DNA from: Acidobacteriota bacterium
GTDB lineage: Bacteria > Acidobacteriota > Terriglobia > Bryobacterales > Bryobacteraceae
Assembly: GCA_025354885.1 (NCBI GenBank)
Contig: JANXLY010000146.1
Location: 1 to 37,609, forward strand
Length of the DNA: 37,609 nucleotides
Direction: 5' to 3'
Both the position numbers and the translations under genes were made by a program. Shown here piece by piece: positions 14,318 through 22,093 of the stretch (the stretch's first letter is position 1; every line of letters begins with the position of its first letter). The notes under the pieces are model-generated. The model was not told the DNA's origin, did not search any database, and worked only from the letters and a program-made list of their open reading frames with translations.

Positions 14318-15144
14318 CTTAATTTTGGCCTCAATTTTTCAAGTTCTTTCCTGAAGAGTGGATTCTCGGGAAAATCACGGCTCAGCTCGGCCAACTTCAT
14401 CTCAGCCGCGAGCGGCCGTTTTTCGCGGACATCGATGATGGCCAGAAGAATTTTGGCAAAAGGGCCGAGGTATTTGCCTTTGTCGACAACCGAATTGAGA
14501 CGCTCTACGGCTAGAGTTTTGTTGCCTTCGGCTTCTTCAAAACGAACAAACCACTTCACGAAGAAGGGTACGGTTCCGAGCAGGTATTCCGTTAGACCAG
14601 TGGTTAGATAGGCGTCGGTAAAGCCTGGATCGATTTTGAGAAGTTTGACCGCGTAAGACTGTGATTCTTTGGCGTAGGTAAGGCTGCCAAGCTGGCGCTT
14701 TTCGATCAGGCCCATGTAGTCGGTGATCAGCCCTGCGTCGAGGCAGAGAGCGAAGAGGGCGTTACTCTCATTGGGGTCTGCGACGAGACGGGCTCGCGCC
14801 ATTGCCTTCGATTGCTCGATTGAAGCAAGGAAGCGCTCTTTCAATTTGGCATCTGGATTGAGCTTCTTCTCATTCATGACTCTCTTGTTGCTTGAGAAGA
14901 ACTCGGCCTCAAGGATGGCAAGGCGGTCGAGTTCGCGGAACAAGAGAGCCGATGCGCGAAAAGTATATCCGAGAGGATCTTCTGGGTGCTCCGCAATGTA
15001 CGCGTTCATCTCCTGGTCGGCAGAGTTAAAGTCGAAGTTGTACATCCGGTTGAGTGCACGCTCGATCGTTGCCGCCTCGATCCAATCAGAGGAGCACAAA
15101 ATCAGAAAGTAGAGCCTAGCTGAAAAGGCGCTCAAACGTTTCAC
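14314..15144 (-). CDS. Secreted TPR-like protein, first of a tandem paralogous pair
   Basis: A 276-residue protein if started at GTG 15144, which gives a signal peptide (KRLSAFSARLYFLILCSS). An open extension to 15300 lies inside glnE and is Cys/Pro-rich junk, so I reject it. The body is helical with TPR-like spacing and matches the following gene block by block. The conserved EYLLGTVPFFVKWF segment near residue 190 is the most distinctive shared motif. The GTG start overlaps the glnE 3' end by 29 bp, so translation is probably coupled to glnE. I know of no functional tie between such proteins and nitrogen control. Confidence 0.72.
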   Translation of the reverse strand: MKRLSAFSARLYFLILCSSDWIEAATIERALNRMYNFDFNSADQEMNAYIAEHPEDPLGYTFRASALLFRELDRLAILEAEFFSSNKRVMNEKKLNPDAKLKERFLASIEQSKAMARARLVADPNESNALFALCLDAGLITDYMGLIEKRQLGSLTYAKESQSYAVKLLKIDPGFTDAYLTTGLTEYLLGTVPFFVKWFVRFEEAEGNKTLAVERLNSVVDKGKYLGPFAKILLAIIDVREKRPLAAEMKLAELSRDFPENPLFRKELEKLRPKLR

Positions 15145-17644
15145 GGGTCCTCTCCTGAATCTCACGAAGTTCCTGCTCCAGACTTTTTTGTTCGACTCTG
15201 GCGGGCATCCAGCGGTTGAGCATGGACGCGAGAGCATCGCGCACGGCTGGCGCGTCTGGCAAGGCCGTGGTTTGCAGCCCGGAGTAAAGACGCAAGCCAT
15301 GATCGACAGCGCGGAAGAGCGTAGCTGCCTGCATCAAAAATACTGCGTCCTCGTGTTCGAGGTGACCTGTCTGTTCCACCACGTCAATTCGCTCTGGTGT
15401 GTTCAATACCTTGAAAAAGATCCCTGCGCCGCGAAGCCGCAAGAACATCAGCAGGAAGTCGATGTCATAAAACCCGCCTCGGCCAGCCTTGAGAGGATTA
15501 TTCTTACCTTGCTCTTTTTCGAGACGCGCGCGCATGTCACTCAGTTGCTTTTTCGATCGATGAGATTGGCCATAGCGGCGCCAGTCGACCTTTTGTAATT
15601 CGTTGAGGAAGCTGTTTGCTCGATCGGGATTGCCCGCTACCGAGCGGGCCTTCATGTAAGCGATGCCCTCCCAGGCCTCGGCACTCTGGGCGAAGTAATC
15701 CATGTAAGCCTGTTCGAGCTGAACCAGATCGCCTTCGCGGCCAAAAGGCCGGAGGCGCGCGTCGACAGTGAAGATAATTCCATCGCCGGTGTAGGCGGTA
15801 AGGATCTCGATCATACGCGCGGCAACGCGGGTCCAGAACTCTAACTCACCTGCGGCTTCGTTGGGCAGTATGAAAACAATATCGGCGTCGCTGGCGAGGT
15901 CGAACTCGCGCAGTCCGAGCCGGCCTAGGGCGACAACCATCATCGGATTGGCGAGATTTGCTTCACCTTTGCCGATGTCTTGCACGGCCAATTGGTAGCA
16001 GTGAGCGATGATCTCGTCGGCGAGATCGCTATTGGCGGCTAAAGTCTCAAAAACGGGTTTAGCGAGGACGAGGCTTTCGCACTGGATACGAAAAATGCGT
16101 CGCCGGAAGGCTTTGCGAATACTTGGTTCGGCAATCCAGTCGATCGGCCGGGCGGGCTCGTAGCGCATGAGGCGAAGCTCTTCTGTCCATTCGGGCTGCC
16201 GGATCAGTTCATCGGTGAGGAAAGGGCTGTTTGCAGCTACATCACGCAGATCTGCCTGCAAGACCTCATCACGCTGGAAGTCTGGCCAGCGCTGTTCGAG
16301 TTGTTCGAAGAGACGCTCGACCTGGGCGCGGTTTGGCAGATTGGTACGAGTGATCGCAGGTAGCGCAACGGAATGGCCATAGATGATGCGCGCGTAAATC
16401 GACTCCACCGCGGCCAGATGGTCCTTTAGTTTCTGGGTGAGGCGGGGGCCGGAATTTTCAAAGCCGAGGTGAATCTGGGGCATGCGCCTTGCGAGGTGTT
16501 CCTGCTCTTCGGGGCTTTCTGGCAGGGTGTGCGTTTGGCGATCCTCCATTACTTGAAGGCGGTGTTCGAGGTGGCGCAAAAATTCGTAGGCATCGCTGAG
16601 GGCGTCGTATTCGGAATTTGAAATCAGCGACTTATCATGAAGCCGAGCGAGAGCGAGAAGCGTGCCGCTGTTGCGAACCCATGGCTCGCGGCCGCCATAG
16701 AGACGCTGGAGACACTGGACGAGAAATTCGATATCGCGAATGCCGCCGCGGGTGAGCTTGACGTCGATGGCATCGCCGTTCAATTTACGGTTGGCAAGCT
16801 TTTCGTTCAAGCGGACACGAGTGGCGCTCACTGCTTCGATGGCGGAGAAGTCGGTTGAGGTGCGATAGGTAAGCGGCTCGACGAATTCGATTAACGCGAG
16901 GCCTGCTTCGGGCTCGCCGGCGGAAATGCGCGCCTTGATCATCATCTGCAATTCCCAGTCACGAGCACGTACACGGTAGTATTCACGGGCGGCATCGAGT
17001 GAAACGGCAATTTCGCCGAGGCTGCCTTCGGGTCTGAGACGCAGGTCCACGCGGTAGCAGATGCCTTCGGCGGTGTAAGCTCCGAGGAATTGAGTCTGGC
17101 GCTGTGCGACTTTTTCGAAGAACTCCTTGTTGCTCAGTGGGGAGCGGCCGTTCGTTTCGCCACGGCCTCCGTAAACGTACATCAGATCGATGTCGGAGCT
17201 GTAGTTCAATTCGTTGCCGCCGAGTTTACCGAGCGAAATAATAGTGCAGCCGCAGGGAGTGCCGTCCGCCATGAGCGGCGTTCCGAAAGCAGATTCTGTT
17301 TCAGCCCGGATTTTTTCATAAGACCAACTGAGGATGGAATCCGCAAGAGCGGATACCTCGGCGGTAGTTTGCGAGAGTGTTGCATGGCCGAGGACGTCCC
17401 GCAGAAGAATACGAGTGAGGCAGCGGCGGCGGAAAGCGGCGAGCGCAAGATTCTGAAAAGGGAGTTCGTTGAGCAAATCCAGATAATGATCGCGGTCGAA
17501 TTCGCGGTCGATGGCAATGCTGCTGAGCCAATCGGGGTGCTGCCGCACTTCTTCGGCGAGAACGCGGCTGTGAAGCTTGAGAGTATCGGTGTACGAGCGG
17601 AGCAATGCTTTAGACAACTTGGGCCAGAAACCAGATTTTATCAC
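15116..17644 (-). CDS. glnE: Glutamine synthetase adenylyltransferase / deadenylylase
   Basis: This bifunctional enzyme adds or removes AMP on the adenylylatable tyrosine of glutamine synthetase in response to PII and glutamine. Two nucleotidyltransferase domains are visible, with motifs SLGKLGGNELNYSSDIDL (about 137-154) and ALGRLGLREFDLASDADIVF (about 572-591), each followed by its GGI/GGF-x-DI-F helix motif (LTRGGIRDIEFL; GRGGFYDIDFLL). With GTG 17644 the protein is 842 residues, shorter than the roughly 940 of enterobacteria mainly at the N terminus. Starts up to 17728 are open but would overlap the MOSC gene even more. A matching target, GlnA with Tyr397, is encoded at 24918-26327, and PII at 21735-22073. 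Confidence 0.92.
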   Translation of the reverse strand: MIKSGFWPKLSKALLRSYTDTLKLHSRVLAEEVRQHPDWLSSIAIDREFDRDHYLDLLNELPFQNLALAAFRRRCLTRILLRDVLGHATLSQTTAEVSALADSILSWSYEKIRAETESAFGTPLMADGTPCGCTIISLGKLGGNELNYSSDIDLMYVYGGRGETNGRSPLSNKEFFEKVAQRQTQFLGAYTAEGICYRVDLRLRPEGSLGEIAVSLDAAREYYRVRARDWELQMMIKARISAGEPEAGLALIEFVEPLTYRTSTDFSAIEAVSATRVRLNEKLANRKLNGDAIDVKLTRGGIRDIEFLVQCLQRLYGGREPWVRNSGTLLALARLHDKSLISNSEYDALSDAYEFLRHLEHRLQVMEDRQTHTLPESPEEQEHLARRMPQIHLGFENSGPRLTQKLKDHLAAVESIYARIIYGHSVALPAITRTNLPNRAQVERLFEQLEQRWPDFQRDEVLQADLRDVAANSPFLTDELIRQPEWTEELRLMRYEPARPIDWIAEPSIRKAFRRRIFRIQCESLVLAKPVFETLAANSDLADEIIAHCYQLAVQDIGKGEANLANPMMVVALGRLGLREFDLASDADIVFILPNEAAGELEFWTRVAARMIEILTAYTGDGIIFTVDARLRPFGREGDLVQLEQAYMDYFAQSAEAWEGIAYMKARSVAGNPDRANSFLNELQKVDWRRYGQSHRSKKQLSDMRARLEKEQGKNNPLKAGRGGFYDIDFLLMFLRLRGAGIFFKVLNTPERIDVVEQTGHLEHEDAVFLMQAATLFRAVDHGLRLYSGLQTTALPDAPAVRDALASMLNRWMPARVEQKSLEQELREIQERTRETFERLFS

Positions 17645-18083
17645 CCGTGAAGAGGAGGCCTGGCTTAAGAATTCTGGCGTACCAGCCGCCACGGCCTTCG
17701 AGCTTGAGCAGTTTTTGAATCTTCTCAAGATTGTCCGAATTGTAGACGTCGAGTGTGCGGCAGGGCTCGCGGAGTCTAGTCAATTCAATTTCGCATTGCG
17801 ACCCGAGGCGAAAACGCTGCCCGGCCTGGAGCTGATTATAGTCGAGATGCGTTGTGGTGAGGTTTTCACCGAGAGCCCCGGGGAAGAGACGGTATCCCAA
17901 TGCGTTCAGTTCATCGAGCACTTCCTGGCCGATCAGGAGGATGGACTGGTTTGGGCCTCCATGGATTTTTGGGTGAGCCCAGGCATCGCCTTCGAGGCCC
18001 TCCGAGGTAAGTTTGGCTTCCGGGGTGGCTCGCTTGGGGATTCCCCCGCGCGATATATTGAGCTGGCTTATTTCTCCGGTCAT
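17610..18083 (-). CDS. MOSC-domain protein
   Basis: A 157-residue stand-alone MOSC protein, of the YiiM/MOSC family that handles molybdenum-cofactor sulfur or detoxifies N-hydroxylated compounds with Moco. Motifs are ISRGGIPK near the start, GLEGDAWAHPKIHGGPNQ, and GALGENLTT. I place the start at ATG 18083 (MTGEISQLNISRGG), where family members usually begin; the longer frame to 18152 adds a tail without similarity. The usual catalytic-type cysteine region is present as EPCRTLD. Its 3' end overlaps the likely glnE start by 35 bp, so the two are probably translated in series, an unexpected pairing. Confidence 0.85.
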   Translation of the reverse strand: MTGEISQLNISRGGIPKRATPEAKLTSEGLEGDAWAHPKIHGGPNQSILLIGQEVLDELNALGYRLFPGALGENLTTTHLDYNQLQAGQRFRLGSQCEIELTRLREPCRTLDVYNSDNLEKIQKLLKLEGRGGWYARILKPGLLFTGDKIWFLAQVV

Positions 18084-18152
18084 CATTACTACCATTATCA
18101 GAATCAATCGCCTCGATAAAAATAAAGCTTGTGACAGAAAATGGTCGTGCAC

Positions 18153-18182
18153 TTGGAATCACAGGTTTTGAGGGTCTATAAT
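18153..18182 (+). promoter_or_regulatory. Sigma-70-type promoter for the glutamine synthetase paralogue
   Basis: A perfect -10 box TATAAT lies at 18177-18182, 18 bp after a fair -35 box TTGGAA at 18153-18158. Transcription would start near 18190 and give a leader of about 130 bases, ending in a GAGGGA ribosome site at 18312-18317, ahead of ATG 18322. The leader contains small CGGC/GCCG and GGGT/ACCC pairings but nothing I recognise as a known glutamine-sensing RNA. Confidence 0.6.
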
Positions 18183-18321
18183 CGAACATCGGCCTTGTGC
18201 CGGGGTTTGTCTATTGTTGGGTACGAACCCGGGTTTTCTGTCTCCGTCGACCGCCCGGAACTCATTTTCGCCGCCTGTTCGCTCAACAGCCAGCATCCTA
18301 TCAACTCCATCGAGGGAATGA

Positions 18322-19752
18322 ATGTCTAACGATCTACGAAATTTTTTGTCGCTCTCTTACGGAGAGCTTGAGGACCTCAACCTGGCAGCGAAGGAACAGC
18401 GCAAGAAGCGCGTAGCTGCAGATGTGATCCAGGAAGAGCGCCTACGGTATCTAACTGACGAGAAGCGCATCAAGGCTGTCACGGTCATGTTTAGTGACCT
18501 TGAAGGCCGCCTGCACATGCTGGACTATGACAAGAAGTTTTTGCTCAACAGCTGGGACAACCTGACCTTTGACGGATCTTCGATTCGCGGGTTCACGGCG
18601 CAGAAGGAAAGCGATTTGCGCCTTTCGATGGACTGGAGTTCCTTCTATTGGGGGCCTGCAGACATCTTTGGTTCGGGCAAAGTTCTTCTCTTCAGCGAAG
18701 TTATCGACAAGGATGGCGGACCGTATTCAGCCGACATGCGTGGTGTTCTGAAGCAGTATGCAGGCGGGCAGCTCAAGAAGAACGGCTACACGCTGAACGC
18801 AGCCAACGAAATTGAAGGCTTCCTGTTTCAGGGTGTGGACGCCGAGCGCCACTATCATGAGACCGGCAAGTTTGAATATGTAAACACGGGTGGCTACTAC
18901 CACTCGCTGCCAGGCGACCCGCTCCGGACCTTTATCGACACCTGTGCTGAGGTACAGCGGGCGATGGGTTTCGAGAACGAAAAGGACCATCCGGAAGTTG
19001 CACCTTCGCAATTTGAAATCAACTACAGCTACGGCGAAGTTGTAGCCGCAGCGGACCAGATCCAGATCTACAAGTTGATCTGCCGTCAGGTGGCAACGAA
19101 GATGGGCTTGACCGCCAGCTTCCTTCCGAAGCCGGTGGTGGGCGTAAACGGCAACGGTATGCATACGAACGTTTCGATCACCAAGGGTGGCAAGAACATT
19201 TTCTACGATCCCAAGGGCGAAGAGAAAATGAGCAAGACGGCGTGGCAGTTTATTGATCGCATCCTGACGCATGGCAACGACATCTGCCTGATGCTGAATG
19301 CGAGCGCGAATGCTTATCGCCGCCTTGATCCGCACTTTGAAGCTCCGAATCAGATCAAGGCTTCAGCCACGGATCGCGGCTCGATGGTACGTATTCCTAT
19401 CGGTAACGAGAAGAGTTCGCGTGTTGAAGTTCGCTCGGTTGCTCCCGACGCTAACCCTTACATGGTTCTCTATTCGGTATTCAAAACGGGCATCGACGGG
19501 GATATCGCGAAGATCAAGAACCTGCGTCAGGCACAGCGTTATCTGCCGGACAATGTTTACACGGCGCTCGAGAACTTCCGGGCTGCTGAGTGGACGACGG
19601 AGTTGCTTGGTGCCGATGTGAAGGGCCGCTTTGCCGACCTGAAGCAGGGTTCGGCTGATCGTTGCGCCCGGTTGCTGGGTACCGTGGTGAAGGCACCTGA
19701 AGTGCAGTTCCATCACGAGGTCTACAATCAGTACCTCTGGAACCAGTTCTAA
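18322..19752 (+). CDS. Glutamine synthetase-family protein, divergent paralogue without adenylylation loop
   Basis: A 476-residue protein with the full glutamine synthetase layout. An extended N terminus (1-45) precedes a beta-grasp part with MFSDLEGRLHML and DGSSIRGF. The catalytic part has EIEGFLFQ, SQFEINYSYGE, GVNGNGMHTNVSI (GS consensus has DNGSGMH), NAYRRLDPHFEAP and SRVEVRSVAPDANPYM. After GIDG the chain goes almost directly to YLPDNVYTALENF. The segment carrying the regulated tyrosine in classical GlnA is missing, so GlnE should not act on it. It may be a true glutamine synthetase or a related gamma-glutamyl ligase; residues alone do not settle this. It has its own promoter and a strong terminator. 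Confidence 0.85.
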   Translation: MSNDLRNFLSLSYGELEDLNLAAKEQRKKRVAADVIQEERLRYLTDEKRIKAVTVMFSDLEGRLHMLDYDKKFLLNSWDNLTFDGSSIRGFTAQKESDLRLSMDWSSFYWGPADIFGSGKVLLFSEVIDKDGGPYSADMRGVLKQYAGGQLKKNGYTLNAANEIEGFLFQGVDAERHYHETGKFEYVNTGGYYHSLPGDPLRTFIDTCAEVQRAMGFENEKDHPEVAPSQFEINYSYGEVVAAADQIQIYKLICRQVATKMGLTASFLPKPVVGVNGNGMHTNVSITKGGKNIFYDPKGEEKMSKTAWQFIDRILTHGNDICLMLNASANAYRRLDPHFEAPNQIKASATDRGSMVRIPIGNEKSSRVEVRSVAPDANPYMVLYSVFKTGIDGDIAKIKNLRQAQRYLPDNVYTALENFRAAEWTTELLGADVKGRFADLKQGSADRCARLLGTVVKAPEVQFHHEVYNQYLWNQF

Positions 19753-19775
19753 GCTGAAGCCAGTTTGAAGTTAGA

Positions 19776-19804
19776 AAGCCCCAGCCGTATGGCCGGGGCT
19801 TCTT
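19776..19804 (+). terminator. Rho-independent terminator after the GS paralogue
   Basis: A stem of AAGCCCC (19776-19782) with GGGGCTT (19795-19801), extended by three inner G-C pairs around a GTAT loop with one A-C mismatch, and followed by CTT. It lies 24 bp past the stop codon. Confidence 0.85.
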
Positions 19805-19958
19805 GATGGCTCGGAAGCTTTTTTAACAATAATGACGATGAAGCCACGACTAGATTCCAAGGCAGTGCGTCGAGGCTCGAGGCAGGAGTGAACATTGAAG
19901 CCATGGGCTTTCGGGGAAACTCGGTTCAAAAAAGAACAATAGTAACCGCTATCGACTA

Positions 19959-20438
19959 CTATGCATTACTGAGTCCGCAGATCCTGCGCATGATCTCTAC
20001 CGCTTTGACTACATCAGTGTAATATGCCTTCAGGGATGACATCGTCAAATTCGAAGTGTCTCCGTGGGCAATTTTATGACGATTGGTAACAATGCTATTG
20101 ACAGAATCAGATATTCGATCCGAGCTTTCGATTTTCAGCCGCTCTTCCCACACCTTGTTGAAAGAGCCGAACAATTCTAAGATCTTACCCATCTTCGGAT
20201 TTTGGAATGACCTCAACTTGATAGATACAAAGTTGTTAATTTTCTCATCCCCATGTCGTTTGCAATACTCTGCCAAGCACATCTCCACGGAATTCTCTAG
20301 AAAGCCGCAAACCAAAACGCAAAGGTACTTCGCCCAATGAGAAAGCAACTCCGCGTTATCAGAGAATTCATTCGACTTTTCGAACAACGCGTCCAGTCGT
20401 TTCCGTTGGGTGTCAATCTCTTGCATGGAGCCTGTCAA
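19959..20438 (-). CDS. HEPN-domain protein, putative RNase partner of the DUF262 gene
   Basis: A 159-residue, mostly helical protein with the HEPN ribonuclease motif RxxxxH in TNRHKIAHGD (Arg120, His125). It resembles the MAE_28990/MAE_18760 HEPN group, which is often encoded beside DUF262 genes. That family link is from memory, not from a search. HEPN proteins of this kind are commonly toxin or abortive-infection RNases. The TTG start at 20438 overlaps the DUF262 stop by 4 bases (TTGA); ATG 20426 is an alternative. Base composition is lower in GC than the neighbours: a hand count of 20161-20280 gives about 39%, against about 63% for 60 bases of the adjacent GS gene, suggesting transfer. Confidence 0.75.
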   Translation of the reverse strand: MTGSMQEIDTQRKRLDALFEKSNEFSDNAELLSHWAKYLCVLVCGFLENSVEMCLAEYCKRHGDEKINNFVSIKLRSFQNPKMGKILELFGSFNKVWEERLKIESSDRISDSVNSIVTNRHKIAHGDTSNLTMSSLKAYYTDVVKAVEIMRRICGLSNA

Positions 20439-21517
20439 AGCACTGAAAATGCGGCGTCCGCCAATCGCAATCTTTCCTTAACACGCTCCTCCCCCGCCGT
20501 ACCCCTCCCGCACAGTTCCAGAAACGTGGAATCCTTAACCAAGTCTCCGTAGGATTGAGCTAGACGATCAATGTTGGGGCTTGGACACGAATTGAGTCTT
20601 CTAGCAAGACCGACCATTGCTGAATCGAAGACAGCTGCATTTAGTGCTCGCGACGGACGGAATGCTGTACGCCCGACAGCCTGAAACATTTTATCCACAG
20701 TATCGGTAAAAAGCTTCTTCATATTCTCCGCAAGTTCAGGTGCCAAGTCTTTATGCTGCTTCATGAAACGATTCAAGAAAAATACGAGGGGGCTTGTGTA
20801 GTTCAGTGAATCATAGTAGAACGCGAGAAAACGTAGAATTAGTTCCTGGTCCCTCATTCTGGGGTCCTCTGGGCCGTAGATCTCACGCCACTGCGTATTC
20901 TTATTCAAATCCTCCAGGAGCTGCCTCATCGGGCCGGAGTGAAAAACGGCGCTCCGGATTTCATGGGGGGTGAGCTTTTTGCCGCCGGAATTGAGGCGCT
21001 CAAAAACCTGATAGACACCGCTTTCGTCATCGGTAGGTTCGTCCTGCTTGAAGACGGTGGCATGCAAGATTGCATCATCCAAACGACGACGGTCCTCATC
21101 TCGAAGTGTCTGGTACGTCTTTCCGTCGAAATTCTTATCAACTCCGCGTAGTGCGAATGCGACCTGCGTAGGGCCCCAAATTCCGTCGTAGAAATACCTT
21201 AAGGATGAAAGTCTTTGTTGACCGTCGACGACTAACAGCTTGCCGGAATCGGATTCCTTCGAAAGGAAAATACTTGGGACAGGCAGTCCCAGGAGGAGCG
21301 ATTCGACGAATCTCGACGCGTCCTTTAGATCCCAGACAAATCCCCGCTGAAATGACGGTACATAGATTGATCCATCGCGTAGGCGTTTGACCAAACTATC
21401 GATCGGATAATCTGCGCCATAGCTAGAGATTGCGTAGCGATGGGGTTCAATTTCCCTCTCGTCATCTTCACTGCGACGATCATCAATCTCAACTTCATTT
21501 TCTTCGATTGTTGTCAT
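20435..21517 (-). CDS. DUF262 (ParB/GmrS-like) protein
   Basis: A 360-residue protein with the DUF262 hallmarks VPSFQRGFVWD (53-63), LLLGLPVPSIFL (75-85) and VVDGQQRLSSL (97-107), then RLNSGGKKLTPHEIRSAVF, where FERLNSGG is also typical. DUF262 belongs to the ParB/Srx fold group and forms the N-terminal NTP-using half of GmrSD modification-dependent nucleases. Here no DUF1524 HNH nuclease domain follows, so the effector is probably the adjacent HEPN protein. The first 25 residues are acidic and likely disordered. ATG 21517 is the first gene of a two-gene unit that lies between the terminators of the GS paralogue and glnK. Confidence 0.88.
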   Translation of the reverse strand: MTTIEENEVEIDDRRSEDDEREIEPHRYAISSYGADYPIDSLVKRLRDGSIYVPSFQRGFVWDLKDASRFVESLLLGLPVPSIFLSKESDSGKLLVVDGQQRLSSLRYFYDGIWGPTQVAFALRGVDKNFDGKTYQTLRDEDRRRLDDAILHATVFKQDEPTDDESGVYQVFERLNSGGKKLTPHEIRSAVFHSGPMRQLLEDLNKNTQWREIYGPEDPRMRDQELILRFLAFYYDSLNYTSPLVFFLNRFMKQHKDLAPELAENMKKLFTDTVDKMFQAVGRTAFRPSRALNAAVFDSAMVGLARRLNSCPSPNIDRLAQSYGDLVKDSTFLELCGRGTAGEERVKERLRLADAAFSVL

Positions 21518-21680
21518 TTCGTCTCATACGATATTCTACCGGATTGCCAAGTGCGCTTTATGAAATGGTCTGTAAATGGGATTAATCAAGGATGCAGGTG
21601 TAGATTTGCGGCCGCATGAGTCCGGCGAATGGTGGGCAAGTTCCTGCCCAAGGAGGCAGCTTTGCAAATTGTCAGCAGGA

Positions 21681-21719
21681 AGAGAGAGAGCCCCGGCACA
21701 AGGCCGGGGCTCTCTCTCT
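21681..21719 (-). terminator. Strong 17-bp hairpin terminator after glnK
   Basis: A perfect 17-bp inverted repeat, AGAGAGAGAGCCCCGGC at 21681-21697 and its complement at 21703-21719, around a 5-base loop. It begins 15 bp past the glnK stop on the minus strand and ends in a pyrimidine run CTCTCTCTCTTCC rather than a pure T tract. The GA/CT arms are unusual. It also separates the amtB-glnK unit from the HEPN-DUF262 cassette. Confidence 0.85.
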
Positions 21720-21734
21720 GGTTTGTGGTGGTGG

Positions 21735-22073
21735 TTAGATTGCGCTTGCGCCGCGATCACCATTGCGAATGCGGATGGCATCAGCTACGTCATAGACAAA
21801 GATTTTGCCGTCACCGATCTTACCGGTTCGGGCAGCTTTGGCGACGACGTCGAGGACTTCTTCGAGCCTCTCGGACGGAATCACAATCTCGAGTTTGATC
21901 TTGGCCAGAAGATCGACCTTGTATTCCTGACCACGATAGACCTCGGTGTGACCCTTCTGGCGCCCATGTCCGCGCACTTCCGTGACGGTCATGCCATCGA
22001 CGCCGATGCCTTTGAGGGCTTCTTTGACTTCTTCAAGCTTGAACGGTTGGATGACTGCTTCGAGTTTTTTCAT
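21735..22073 (-). CDS. glnK: Nitrogen regulatory protein PII
   Basis: A 112-residue PII signal protein, trimeric in the family, sensing 2-oxoglutarate and ATP/ADP. It starts MKKLEAVIQPFKLEEVKEAL, the standard N terminus. The T loop carries Tyr51 in GQEYKVDL, the uridylylation site, preceded by GHGRQKGHTEVY. The B/C-loop signatures are KAARTGKIGDGKIFV and RIRNGDRG near the end. It lies 20 bp after amtB in the same operon, so the name glnK fits better than glnB: such proteins block AmtB when nitrogen is ample. It may also govern GlnE, encoded 4 kb away. No uridylyltransferase gene (glnD) is in the window. Confidence 0.96.
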   Translation of the reverse strand: MKKLEAVIQPFKLEEVKEALKGIGVDGMTVTEVRGHGRQKGHTEVYRGQEYKVDLLAKIKLEIVIPSERLEEVLDVVAKAARTGKIGDGKIFVYDVADAIRIRNGDRGASAI

Positions 22074-22093
22074 ATGGTTATTCCTCTTTATAC

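Noticed and set aside
18183..18321. Glutamine riboswitch in the leader of the GS paralogue
   Set aside because: The leader has short pairings but I could not match the known glnA or downstream-peptide RNA motifs.
19805..21680. Insertion-sequence or integrase borders around the HEPN-DUF262 cassette
   Set aside because: No transposase, integrase, terminal inverted repeat or target duplication could be seen; transfer is suggested only by composition and gene type.
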